From G963664935 sp963664935 (lineage in GTDB: Bacteria > Pseudomonadota > Gammaproteobacteria > Methylococcales > G963664935): a stretch of 64,000 nt of DNA. A program made the translations under genes and the position numbers. A model generated the notes under the pieces. The model was not told the origin of the DNA. It saw only the letters and a list, made by a program, of their open reading frames with translations, and did not search any database. Position 1 is the first letter of the stretch, and each line of letters begins with the position of its first letter. Positions 8,687 through 17,742 of the stretch are shown piece by piece. Location of the stretch: assembly GCA_963664935.2 (NCBI GenBank), contig CAXXSE010000004.1, positions 62,001 through 126,000 of the forward strand, in the 5' to 3' direction.

Positions 8687-9652
8687 TTATAAATCAAGAA
8701 CCAATAACTTGCTTTTCGAGCGCGAGCAACAGGCCGTCATTTGATCGTTAGCGGTATGTTCCTCGTCGGACAAGATCGCGTCCCGGTGATCCGGAATCCC
8801 TTCAAGGACTCCTGTAATACAGGTGCCACAAATTCCCTGCTCGCAAGAAACCGGAATTTTAATGCCATATTCGAACAAAGCATCGACAAGGCTCTTGTCC
8901 TCAGGAATATCATAGATCTCACCGGTACTCTGAATTTTGACCTGAAAACTTTCGTCATCGTCGTGACCGGCTTGTGGATCGGCGGAAAAATACTCCCGGT
9001 GGATAGTGTCAGCCGGCCACGCCCTTTCCGCATTGCCGATCACGGCCTCCATAAAACCTTTAGGCCCGCAGACGTATAAATTGGCGCCTTCAGGCCGGGT
9101 TGCGAGGAGATTAACCAAATCCAGCTTTTGGTCCTCTGATCTGTCGTCAAAATGAAATGTAACCTGATCTTTATAGCCGGGCGTATTCAATTCGGTATAA
9201 AAGGCGCAGCTCTCGAATGAACGGGCGCAATAGTGCATCTTGAATGGTTTACCCAGCTTGGCGAGATGCCGAGCCATCGACATAATAGGAGTTACCCCAA
9301 TACCGCCAGCCAGAAGCAGCGAAAACTCGGAATTGTCATCCAGATGGAAACTGTTTCGGGGTACACTGATTTGTAGAAGGTCCCCTTCTTTAACCTGATC
9401 ATGCATTGCAGCCGACCCACCACTACCATTCGTTTCTTTCAAAACCCCCAGCAGATAACGGTGCCGCTCATGAGGTGCGTTGCACAACGAATACTGCCGA
9501 ATATAGTCACCGGCGATGTGCACATCGATATGGGAGCCAGCGGTGAACGGCGGAAGATCGTCACCATTGGGCGATACCAATTCAAACGAGACGATACGCT
9601 CGGCTTCGATGGTCTTTTTAGTTACTTTAACGGTTAATAGATTATTATTCAT
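8687..9652 (-). CDS. PDR/VanB-family oxidoreductase (flavin reductase with C-terminal 2Fe-2S ferredoxin)
   Basis: A 321-residue electron-transfer protein of the phthalate dioxygenase reductase type. It has a flavin-binding RQYSLCNAP motif, an NAD-binding LLLAGGIGVTPIMSMA segment with the YVCGPKGFM motif, and a C-terminal plant-type 2Fe-2S domain with CEQGICGTC plus the fourth cysteine in MTACCS. Such reductases feed electrons from NAD(P)H to an oxygenase or demethylase. No partner oxygenase is in the window, so the substrate is open. Confidence 0.88.
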   Translation of the reverse strand: MNNNLLTVKVTKKTIEAERIVSFELVSPNGDDLPPFTAGSHIDVHIAGDYIRQYSLCNAPHERHRYLLGVLKETNGSGGSAAMHDQVKEGDLLQISVPRNSFHLDDNSEFSLLLAGGIGVTPIMSMARHLAKLGKPFKMHYCARSFESCAFYTELNTPGYKDQVTFHFDDRSEDQKLDLVNLLATRPEGANLYVCGPKGFMEAVIGNAERAWPADTIHREYFSADPQAGHDDDESFQVKIQSTGEIYDIPEDKSLVDALFEYGIKIPVSCEQGICGTCITGVLEGIPDHRDAILSDEEHTANDQMTACCSRSKSKLLVLDL

Positions 9653-9876
9653 GGGTGTAGAAAAATATGGGGTTAGTGTCTATATAAAATATCATAGTCA
9701 ACTGGCGTCACCTCGGTTATTATCCCCTAATAAGAAATTCGCTCAAGTAGGCTCCGAACCCGATAGGTTATCGGATGCCCCGTCTTTTCCGTGATTAATT
9801 CAAAAAAATGACCAGCGCTTCGTGGGCCTAATGTTGTATTTAGCCGAAAAATGATTGTCATGGAGAGCTATAGGAG

Positions 9877-11487
9877 ATGATTGAAACCATGCTAAAAGCA
9901 GGGGCGACACGTCCCCCTGAAATCAAAGCAGCAGCACACCTCGCAACCGGCCAAGGTGTCTTGGATGAATCAACTTTCGATGCAATTGAAGTCGATAGAT
10001 TGTTTGATGTCATCAACAGCGCTCAAACCTGCATCGGGCAAGCTAATCTGTTTGGTACTTTAACTCGTCCTCCGTCGACCCTCACCGATATAAAAATTCG
10101 TCAGGAAGCCCTATTGGAAATCGACGCCAACTCCGAACTTAAATCAAAAATTGAAGACCTTGTTAATGAAGCAAAGACACGGGAACAGGGGTTTTACGAT
10201 CTGCTCTATAACAATTTTCTTGGGTTGTTCGGTGATCCCAAGCACGATCTGGAATCTTCCGGTTTTGGCTATGAGTCCTACCAAACCGGAACCACTTTTT
10301 GCCGGAAGCTGGTTGATAGCGCCGCCGACATAAAGAAACCCGAATCGATATACCTCAATCGACTCTTCGAGGGACTTAAAGACTTCGGACGGTCCCGGGT
10401 ATTCGCGTTAATGCGGGGGCCGGTATACTGCTCTCCAGACTGTATTATTACCCGTGAAGAAAAGCAGTGGTATTCCCCTGCCTTGCGGTTTCGGCCAACA
10501 TTATTCAAGCCGTTTTTCTGGGTATTCACCGTCGTTACCCTAATGATGTTGGATTACTTCGGCAGTCTCTTCTTCGATCTCCCCACCATGATCGGCGGTC
10601 CTTTATCTTCAATTGGAATGACGATCATCGCACCAATCGTTGTAGTGGCCTACGTGGCGATGACTGGAACCTACGACCGCGATTATTGTATCTTTCCGTT
10701 AAGAAATATTTACCGCGATTCAGCCGATGTCCACAAAGCTCTCGATGTACTGGGAAAGCTTGATGAACTACTGGCTTTGTCCCGGTACGCCGAATCCTTC
10801 GCCTCGTTCATGACCATGCCGGAAATAGTGGATGCTAAACATTACCAGTTGGCATTAAAGCAAGTAGTTAACCCGATTCTAGCGAAACAAGATCCACACT
10901 ACGTGGCCAACAGCATCGATCTTGAGACCAGTCGGCTGTGTTTTGTCACAGGCCCTAATAGCGGTGGTAAAACAGCACTTTGCAAAACGCTGGCCCAAGT
11001 TCAACTGCTGGCGCAAATTGGCAGTTACATTCCAGCCAGTCGGGCTAAGCTCAGCGTTGTCGACCACATCCATTACCAGATTCCATCGTTCAGTTCTCTT
11101 AAAGATCACGAAGGCCGTTTCGGCTCGGAACTGCGCCGCACCAAAGCGATTTTTTTGGCGACCACACCGAAAAGCCTGGTCATTCTCGATGAGCTTTCCG
11201 AAGGAACCACCTACGAGGAAAAGCTGGTCACGTCCCGTAATATCCTTGAGGGATTTTACCGCAAAGGTAACAACACAATGCTTATCACTCATAATCACGA
11301 ATTAGTCGATCAGTTTATCGACAAAGGGATTGGTCAGGCAAAACAAGTAGAGTTCGATGGTGTTGAACCGAGTTATCGGCTAATCGATGGAATTTCCCGG
11401 GTCAGCCATGCCGATCATATCTCTCGAAAAATTGGTTTTTCCAAAGAAGATATCGAACGATATTTGGCGGAACAGGATAAACCATAG
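9877..11487 (+). CDS. Membrane-associated MutS-like ATPase (MutS domain V protein)
   Basis: A 536-residue protein with only the C-terminal ATPase core of the MutS family. The Walker A is GPNSGGKT at residues 359-366, the Walker B region is LVILDELSEGT, and the later LITHNHEL helix is typical of MutS domain V. The mismatch-recognition domain is absent. Two or more hydrophobic segments lie between about residues 212 and 265 (FFWVFTVVTLMML and MTIIAPIVVVAYVAM), so the protein is probably membrane-bound, unlike MutS or MutS2. A role in canonical mismatch repair is therefore unlikely. It diverges from the oxidoreductase gene and stands alone. Confidence 0.8.
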   Translation: MIETMLKAGATRPPEIKAAAHLATGQGVLDESTFDAIEVDRLFDVINSAQTCIGQANLFGTLTRPPSTLTDIKIRQEALLEIDANSELKSKIEDLVNEAKTREQGFYDLLYNNFLGLFGDPKHDLESSGFGYESYQTGTTFCRKLVDSAADIKKPESIYLNRLFEGLKDFGRSRVFALMRGPVYCSPDCIITREEKQWYSPALRFRPTLFKPFFWVFTVVTLMMLDYFGSLFFDLPTMIGGPLSSIGMTIIAPIVVVAYVAMTGTYDRDYCIFPLRNIYRDSADVHKALDVLGKLDELLALSRYAESFASFMTMPEIVDAKHYQLALKQVVNPILAKQDPHYVANSIDLETSRLCFVTGPNSGGKTALCKTLAQVQLLAQIGSYIPASRAKLSVVDHIHYQIPSFSSLKDHEGRFGSELRRTKAIFLATTPKSLVILDELSEGTTYEEKLVTSRNILEGFYRKGNNTMLITHNHELVDQFIDKGIGQAKQVEFDGVEPSYRLIDGISRVSHADHISRKIGFSKEDIERYLAEQDKP

Positions 11488-11553
11488 ACCGGTTGGATGG
11501 TAGGAAAATTTCCTTTTTTCGGCCATCAAAGTATAACCGGTAACCTTCTATGA

Positions 11554-12362
11554 TTAAGCTTTTTCTTCCATGGAATGGTTGGTGAATCGGACGGTTTGAT
11601 CCTGATCTATTTGAGCGGGCGGGTTTTCAGTGGAGTGAACGTTGACAACGACCGCGCTAACGTTGTCCCTGCATGCCCGGGACAGCGCCAAATCCACCAA
11701 GATATCACACGCCCGGTCCTCATCGGAATGCGATAATATATCGGCAATCTCCGTTTCGCTCACGTCTTTGTATAAACCGTCGCTGCACAGCAGGAACGTA
11801 TCGCGATCCCGCAAAGTAATCCGGCCAGAATCGAGTTCAAGGCGTTCAGAAGCCCCCACGGCTCGAGTGATCACGTTTGAAGCCGGGTGGTGTTCCGCGT
11901 CTTCCGGCAAGATCATTCCGGCGTCAACGAGTTCTTGAACATGGCTATGGTCTTTTGTCAATCGCTGTAGTTGCCCGGATCGTAAAAGATACAGCCGACT
12001 GTCTCCCGCCCAGAGAAAAGCGCAGCTGTCCTCATAAGTGAGTAACACCACGACCGTGCTGCCTATAATTTTATTGTCACCCCGGTCAGCGGCTTTTCTG
12101 GAGAGTTGGGAATTCACCAATTGTAGATTTTTTTCAGTCTATACAATGACATCATCGAAATTGCAATGAAAATCGCTCCGAGCTAACAGCGAAATAATTG
12201 TTTGACTTGCAAAGTCACCGGCATGATGCCCCCCATGCCGTCAGCCACGGCCCATATTCCTTTGCGGGATTCCGCAAGACAGGCGTCTTCGTTGATTTTC
12301 CGGATATTGCCCACATCGGACCGGGAGGTCGATGACCATTGAAATGGTTGATGATCGGTCAT
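11554..12362 (-). pseudogene. PP2C-type protein phosphatase, broken
   Basis: The family is the bacterial PP2C phosphatase (Stp1/PrpC type) that reverses Ser/Thr phosphorylation. The start is at 12362 (ATG ACC GAT CAT CAA), followed by SDVGNIRKINEDA and WAVADGMGG. After GMGG the frame is lost: the run of six Gs (12229-12234 on the plus strand as Cs) needs one more base to read GGHHAGDFAS. A TAG then interrupts VIV*TEKNLQLVNS. From about 12120 onward the frame is open and has LWAGDSRLYLL, LLCSDGLYKDV and RDNVSAVVV. Two independent lesions make sequencing error a weaker explanation than decay. Confidence 0.85.
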
Positions 12363-12505
12363 AATACGCTTGCTGGTTATCGCTAGAAATAAAGTTAAGC
12401 GGTTTGCTTTGTTTTGTTGATACGTCCAGTATAGTATTTTGTCTATATGGATATATTTAGACCGGTTCTTGATGTTAGCAGTTATTCGTTTGAAAGGTAA
12501 CTGAC

Positions 12506-12731
12506 AGTCTTGTCCAATATGAAATGGCCCTGAAGAGGGGGGTAATTTCTAACGTGAAATGGCCCTGAAACCGAGAACAGATCATAAATTGAGGTTAACT
12601 TACGCTTCAGAAGTGTCAAGGAGATTCCTCCGCTACGCTACAAACTCCTCCTTGACACCTCTTCCGCTCCAGTTAAAAGGTTATTCATGATCTGTTCCCA
12701 ATTTCAGGGCCATTTATAGATTGGAATAGAC
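12506..12731. repeat. 226-bp MITE, copy 1 (identical to 37741-37966)
   Basis: The element begins AGTCTTGTCC and ends GGAATAGAC, with imperfect terminal inverted repeats of about 29 bp that share AATGGCCCTGAA. These ends match the two ends of the integrase-type IS at 36322-36906, so the element looks like a non-autonomous derivative of it. The inside is a nested hairpin: GAACAGATCAT pairs with ATGATCTGTTC, and GTGTCAAGGAG pairs with CTCCTTGACAC. It sits in the promoter region between the divergent phosphatase and caspase genes. Confidence 0.85.
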
Positions 12732-12830
12732 TTTCTGATTATAGATTTAGCTTACACTTGTTTTATTCAGGTCAAAAGATTCCGCGAACTATATAATTGT
12801 GTTGAGATACATTGGTAATGAGGTGAAAAT

Positions 12831-14776
12831 ATGACAACGATTCACTACATGCGGATAAGCTTAGGTGCACCGATATTTCTGTTGGTGAGCGCTTGCATGC
12901 ACACCCCAATGGAAAAATCAGCCGAGTCAGCCATTTAGGGCAAAAATCCGAAAAATGCTGAAAGTCTTTTTATCGTCGATTGTTTGTTGCCTGGACAAAT
13001 CAGTAAACTGGGTCAGTCGTTAAATTATTTAAGCGCTAGAAGACCGATTAAAACAACCGCGGGCGATTGCGAAATTCGAGGGGGTGAATATGTTTCATAC
13101 GATCGGGCAAACTATGCGACCGCGCTAAAGACTTGGTTGCCTAAAGCTAAAAATGGCGAACCCGAGGCTCAAACTTACGTCGGCGAAATTTACGAAAAAG
13201 GCCTTGGTGTTGTGCCGGATTACCGTCTCGCATCGAAGTGGTATCGTAAAGTAGCCGATCAAGGCTATTCTCGTGCCCAAATTAATCTCGTATATCTGTA
13301 CGAGGCGGGACTTAATGGAGAGAGAGATTTAGTCACCGCGATGAATTGGTATAGAAAAGCGTCAGGCTTGGAAGATGATGAAATTGGTTTTGCGTCGACG
13401 ATTGAGACATCGGTAAGGGCTGAATTCGAAGAACAAATCGCGGTATTGAATAGTGAACTGGCTCGCAGTAAAAACGAGTTGAAAGCCCAAAAGGAAAATC
13501 TTAAGCGATCTCAAAAAGCCCTGGACCAAAGGCGAAAGAAATTGAATCGCGTGAGACGGGAACTGAAAGAAACGCGTAAACAACTGGAGGTGGAAAAAAG
13601 CACCTCGGATGGTGGGGCGGAATCATTGGAATTGGAGAAAAATACGGAAGACAACAGGCTTCGCGAAGCCCGCCTGTCCGCAACCCGTCAACAAGTAGCG
13701 AAGTTGGAAAGTGCGCTTAAAACGCAAAGTCTCAACTTCAACGCAAAACTCAAAAAGGCTGAACAACGGACGTCTCTTTTGAATCAAGAAATCGCGTGTT
13801 ACCAAAAAGAAAATTCACAATTCCAAGACCAATTGGAACAAACACGGTCGCAACCGTCTTCTTTCGAAGAACCTAAACAACAGAAAGTCCCCGCATCCCG
13901 GTCAAAGGGTATTCCGGAAATCGATTTTGGTACGGATCACGCCTTGATCATTGGAAACCAAGACTATAAATATATACAGCCACTGAATACACCGGTCAGC
14001 GATGCTAACGCTGTTGCTAAGATATTGCGGGACAACTATGGGTTTAAAACCAATGTACTGATTAACGGAGATCGTTACGCGATACTTTCGGCGCTCAATG
14101 AACTTAGGGGAAGACTGACCGAAAAAGATAATCTTTTGATTTATTATGCTGGGCACGGTGAGTATGACAAAGTCAATCTACGGGGGCACTGGTTGCCGGT
14201 CGACGCCGAACAAACAAGCTCGGCTAATTGGATATCAACGGTTGCCATTACCGATGGATTGAATGCGATGAGCGCCATGCATGTTTTGGTTATCGCGGAC
14301 TCGTGTTATTCCGGGGCATTGACACGTGCATCCGTCGCGCGTATTCAAGCAGGGATGTCCCAAGAAAAAAAATACGGTGGTTGAAGGTGATGGCGAAAAC
14401 GCGGTCCAGGACTGTTTTAACTTCGGGCAGTCTGGAACCGGTACTTGATGATGGCGCCAATGGACATTCGATTTTCGCGAATGCTTTGATTGCTGCTTTG
14501 TCGGAAAATGATGGCGTCCTGTATGGTTCAAAACTTTATTCAAAAGTTAACGAAAAAGTACAACAAGCCACACGAAATATGGATTTTAAACAGGCGCCGC
14601 AATATGCGCCCATTAAATTTAGTGGCCACGAAGCGGGAGACTTTTTCCTGGTTCGTAACCAGCAAATTTCAAGTAAGGAACAGACGTACATTGTTGGCCA
14701 TGAAAACTTTTCCTCCAATGTTGTTGTTAAGCGGTTACGGTTTTTAGCGTCTCTAAATCGTAGTGTAACCCTGTAG
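12831..14776 (+). pseudogene. Lipoprotein with Sel1 repeats, coiled coil and caspase-like (peptidase C14) domain, broken
   Basis: The start ATG 12831 gives a lipoprotein signal (FLLVSAC), but codon 36 is TAG (12936-12938). The same frame then continues CLLPGQISKLGQS and CEIRGGEYVSYDRA into two or three Sel1-type repeats, a long coiled coil (about 13420-13860), and a caspase-like domain. The catalytic pair is visible: His in YYAGHGEYD (codon 14154-14156) and Cys in IADSCYSG (codon 14304-14306). An A8 run at 14365-14372 shifts the frame; the other frame continues SRTVLTSGSLEPVLDDG to 14776, the expected end of the fold. If intact it would be an envelope-anchored cysteine protease-like protein. 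Confidence 0.85.
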
Positions 14777-14911
14777 TAATTAGGGTCGCGGCTTATTTTC
14801 GTAGGCACAAGGATTAAGTGAGAAAGGGCCTCGACCAACAGGGATAGTATTAGATCTTGATTTGTATACAAATCAGTCCCTGTATTTTCCTCGTTTTTCC
14901 TAGGATTGTGA

Positions 14912-16111
14912 ATGCGATTTGGTATAGATTGTTTACTTGGAGATCGGGCTCTTAAGGGCCAATTGATTAACCGTCGTGTTGCTTTACTCGGTCATCCGGC
15001 CTCTATGACCGGACAATTTGCGCCGACTTTGGATGCTTTGATGCGGAGTGGAATCAAGTTGTCCGCCGCCTTCGGTCCACAGCATGGTATGCGTGGCGAT
15101 AAGCAGGACAATATGATGGAAACCGCCGACAATACCGATCCGGTATACGGTATCCCGGTATTCAGCCTGTATGGTGAAACCCGTCGGCCCACGCCCGATA
15201 TGCTGGATTCCTTTGACGTGCTGTTGGTGGATATACAGGATGTCGGTTGCCGCATCTATACCTTCCTTACAACTCTGTTTTACCTGCTGGACGACTGTGC
15301 CGCCGTCAGAAAGAGTCTGTGGGTATTGGACCGGCCTAATCCAGCGGGCCGGGTGATAGAAGGCTCAGTTTTACAAGCGGGAAATGAGAGCTTCGTCGGC
15401 ATCGCGCCATTACCCATGCGGCATGGGCTCACCCTTGGCGAAGCGGCTAAGTGGTACGTTGTTCATAAAAACCTGGATATAGAACTGAAGGTACTGGAAA
15501 TGCAAAGCTACGATCCGAACCAAAGTCCGGGTTTCGGATGGCCACAAGCGGAGCACTGTTGGGTTAACCCAAGCCCGAATATCGCTACCCTCAATGCCGC
15601 GAGAACCTATGCCGGAACCGTGCTGCTGGAAGGCGCCACGCTTTCAGAAGGGCGGGGCACCACGCGTCCTCTCGAAATGGTCGGCGCACCGGATATCGAT
15701 ATTAGAAAAATCTTGAAAGATATGGAAGATTTAGCACCGCAATGGTTACGAGGGTGCCGAATACGACCCTGTTGGTTTGAACCTACGTTTCACAAGCATA
15801 CCGGTAAGTTATGCGAAGGTTTTCAGATTCACACCGACTACCGGGATTACGATCCCCAGGCATTCAAACCGTATCGGATTGTTGCCTTGTTTTTTAAAAC
15901 GCTACGCGGGCTCTATCCCGATTATCCAATTTGGCGGAATTTCCCCTATGAATATGTCACCGATCGTTTGGCGATTGATGTTATTGACGGAGGTACTGGT
16001 TTGCGTGAATGGGTGGAGGATTCGAATGCTGATATTGGGGATTTAGAAAGTCGGCTCATTGCTGATGAGCGAAATTGGGAGGAACAGTCGAGAAAATATT
16101 ATTTGTATTGA
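14912..16111 (+). CDS. DUF1343 protein, NamZ-type exo-beta-N-acetylmuramidase
   Basis: A 399-residue protein of the DUF1343 family, whose characterised member NamZ removes N-acetylmuramic acid from the non-reducing end of peptidoglycan fragments. Conserved segments include LLGHPAS, FGPQHGMRGDKQ, VDIQDVGCRIYTF, LDRPNPAGR and EGATLSEGRGTTRPLE. There is no obvious signal peptide, so it may act on imported muropeptides in a cell-wall recycling role. It stands alone and is followed by a strong stem-loop. Confidence 0.85.
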   Translation: MRFGIDCLLGDRALKGQLINRRVALLGHPASMTGQFAPTLDALMRSGIKLSAAFGPQHGMRGDKQDNMMETADNTDPVYGIPVFSLYGETRRPTPDMLDSFDVLLVDIQDVGCRIYTFLTTLFYLLDDCAAVRKSLWVLDRPNPAGRVIEGSVLQAGNESFVGIAPLPMRHGLTLGEAAKWYVVHKNLDIELKVLEMQSYDPNQSPGFGWPQAEHCWVNPSPNIATLNAARTYAGTVLLEGATLSEGRGTTRPLEMVGAPDIDIRKILKDMEDLAPQWLRGCRIRPCWFEPTFHKHTGKLCEGFQIHTDYRDYDPQAFKPYRIVALFFKTLRGLYPDYPIWRNFPYEYVTDRLAIDVIDGGTGLREWVEDSNADIGDLESRLIADERNWEEQSRKYYLY

Positions 16112-16139
16112 AAACGGGTTATCCAAAAATAATCCGATC

Positions 16140-16192
16140 TACCGCGGGCACGCCTGATCGCTAAAGATTACTAATCAGGCTTGCTTGCGGTA
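16140..16192. terminator. Two-tier stem-loop after the NamZ gene
   Basis: TACCGC pairs with GCGGTA and, inside it, GCCTGAT pairs with ATCAGGC. The structure begins 29 bp after the NamZ stop and is followed by CTCTTTT, so a factor-independent terminator on the plus strand is likely. It may also stop minus-strand transcription from the small ORF at 16213-16338. Confidence 0.6.
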
Positions 16193-16212
16193 CAGCTCTT
16201 TTAAATTCATGA

Positions 16213-16338
16213 TCAGCCTATGCTACCATTGGTAGCCATGGTTATGGCGAGTGCTAAAAGAAAGCCGACTACTAACACATGTGCACTGAAAAATACCCCT
16301 GCGGTTTTGAATTGCTTCATGGAGATTTTCGTTTTCAT
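16213..16338 (-). CDS. Putative 41-residue single-TM small protein
   Basis: ATG at 16338 follows AGAGGAA with a usable spacing. The product is MKTKISMKQFK, then one hydrophobic helix (AGVFFSAHVLVVGFLLALAITMA), then TNGSIG and TGA. The positive-inside N-terminus and clean TM helix look like a genuine small membrane protein, but the length alone is weak evidence. No family is recognised. Confidence 0.45.
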   Translation of the reverse strand: MKTKISMKQFKTAGVFFSAHVLVVGFLLALAITMATNGSIG

Positions 16339-16434
16339 GATGACATTCCTCTTTGGTAAACGTTTGCGCGGTGATTAAAAATAGTACGCCTTCAAGTTTA
16401 TATTGAAGGGGTACGAGTTATAAGTTAAAAACTA

Positions 16435-16867
16435 GTGGACGAGGGATTACACGCCGTGACGTTTGTCACACAAGATGGATGGCCCGTTGTGATGCTGGCC
16501 ACAAAAAACGAATTACAGAAATTGCTAAACGAAATGAGTCATTCTAAACATAAAGTGGACCCATGGGTCCACTTTACAAGTCATTATTCCAAGCACTTGT
16601 GCTGCGTTAATGGTCGTTATTTTCAGCGGCTATATTACTTACCTTTTTCGATCCGAAACTAATTGGCAACAATGGACCTACTTGACGCATCTACTGGCCG
16701 GAGTGCTGCTTAGCTTTACCTTGAGCATTTATATTTTCTATCACTTTCGTAGAAGCATCGGGCGACGTTTACCAGGCATATCCGCGCTTGGCATTTTAAC
16801 TACATTAGCGTTTATTGTTGTCGCCGCAACTTCTATTCCTGTCCGCCTAAAACGTGAGGCCGAATAG
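16435..16867 (+). pseudogene. Small membrane protein, apparently frameshifted at a palindrome
   Basis: One frame from GTG 16435 reads through an ATG at 16534 (MSHSKHK) and ends at 16662. A second frame, open to 16867, encodes two TM helices (CAALMVVIFSGYITYLF and LLAGVLLSFTLSIYIFYHF) and a third near the C-terminus. Joining MSHSKHK to the second frame inside the perfect 26-bp palindrome at 16551-16576 gives a plausible three-TM protein. I do not recognise the family. The second frame also has its own ATG at 16610. Confidence 0.4.
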
Positions 16868-17023
16868 AAACGATGCCCAGGGAATTTTTGCTGATTGTTT
16901 TCAGAAATGGGCGCTCCCGATTGGACAATCCAACCGGAAGGTACGACTTCACTAACAGTGGGTGGATTATTTGCCGACAATTCCCTAAGATGATGCAACG
17001 AAGTTAAGCCAATTGGTCACTAA

Positions 17024-17731
17024 ATGACAACCCAAGAGAATGTAGACCCTGCTGAAATCGACAAATTTGGAGACAAGGCCGAACGTTGGTGGGATACCGA
17101 AGGCGATCTGAAAACCTTGCATTGGGTTAACCCTTTGAGAATCCGTTTTATCGCGCGGCACACCGAAATAAATAACAAGCGTGGAGTAGACGTAGGATGT
17201 GGCGGAGGTATCCTCAGCGAAGGTTTAGCCAAACAGGGTGCGAATGTGCTTGGTATTGACCTCAGCGAACAGCTCATCGAAATTGCTGATTTACACGGTC
17301 TGGAATCCGGAATCAAGGTGCAATATAAAATCCTTAGTGTTGAGGCCCTGGCCGACCGGGAAGCCGAAAGTTTTGATTTTGTCACATGCATGGAAATGCT
17401 GGAGCATGTTCCCGATCCTGAATCGGTGGTCAGAGCTTGCGGCCGCTTGGTTAAACCGGGGGGTAAGGTGTTTTTCTCTACACTGAACCGAAAACCGAAA
17501 TCTTATCTATTGGCGATTGTCGCGGCCGAACACCTGTTGAGAATGATACCCAAAGGAACCCACGATTTTAAAACGTTTATTAAGCCATCCGAATTGTGCG
17601 CCTGGGCACGAAAAGCCGATTTGGACGTTGAGAATATCATCGGTATTTCCTACAACCCACTGACCCAACAATTCAACCTCGGCCATGATATCGACGTGAA
17701 CTATATCGCCGCATTTCAACGCTCCGGCTAA
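17024..17731 (+). CDS. ubiG: Ubiquinone biosynthesis O-methyltransferase UbiG
   Basis: A SAM-dependent enzyme that performs both O-methylations in ubiquinone synthesis. The 235-residue product has the UbiG N-terminus (EIDKFGDKAERWWDTEGDLK), the SAM motif I VDVGCGGGILSEGLA, and CMEMLEHVPDP. The family ending QFNLGHDIDVNYIAA is present. It is first in an operon with yciK (11-bp gap) and sufT (1-bp gap). Confidence 0.95.
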   Translation: MTTQENVDPAEIDKFGDKAERWWDTEGDLKTLHWVNPLRIRFIARHTEINNKRGVDVGCGGGILSEGLAKQGANVLGIDLSEQLIEIADLHGLESGIKVQYKILSVEALADREAESFDFVTCMEMLEHVPDPESVVRACGRLVKPGGKVFFSTLNRKPKSYLLAIVAAEHLLRMIPKGTHDFKTFIKPSELCAWARKADLDVENIIGISYNPLTQQFNLGHDIDVNYIAAFQRSG

Positions 17732-17742
17732 AACCGTGATTA

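Noticed and set aside
10879..11305. Antisense and alternate-frame ORFs over the MutS-like gene
   Set aside because: They overlap the conserved ATPase core and have no family resemblance.
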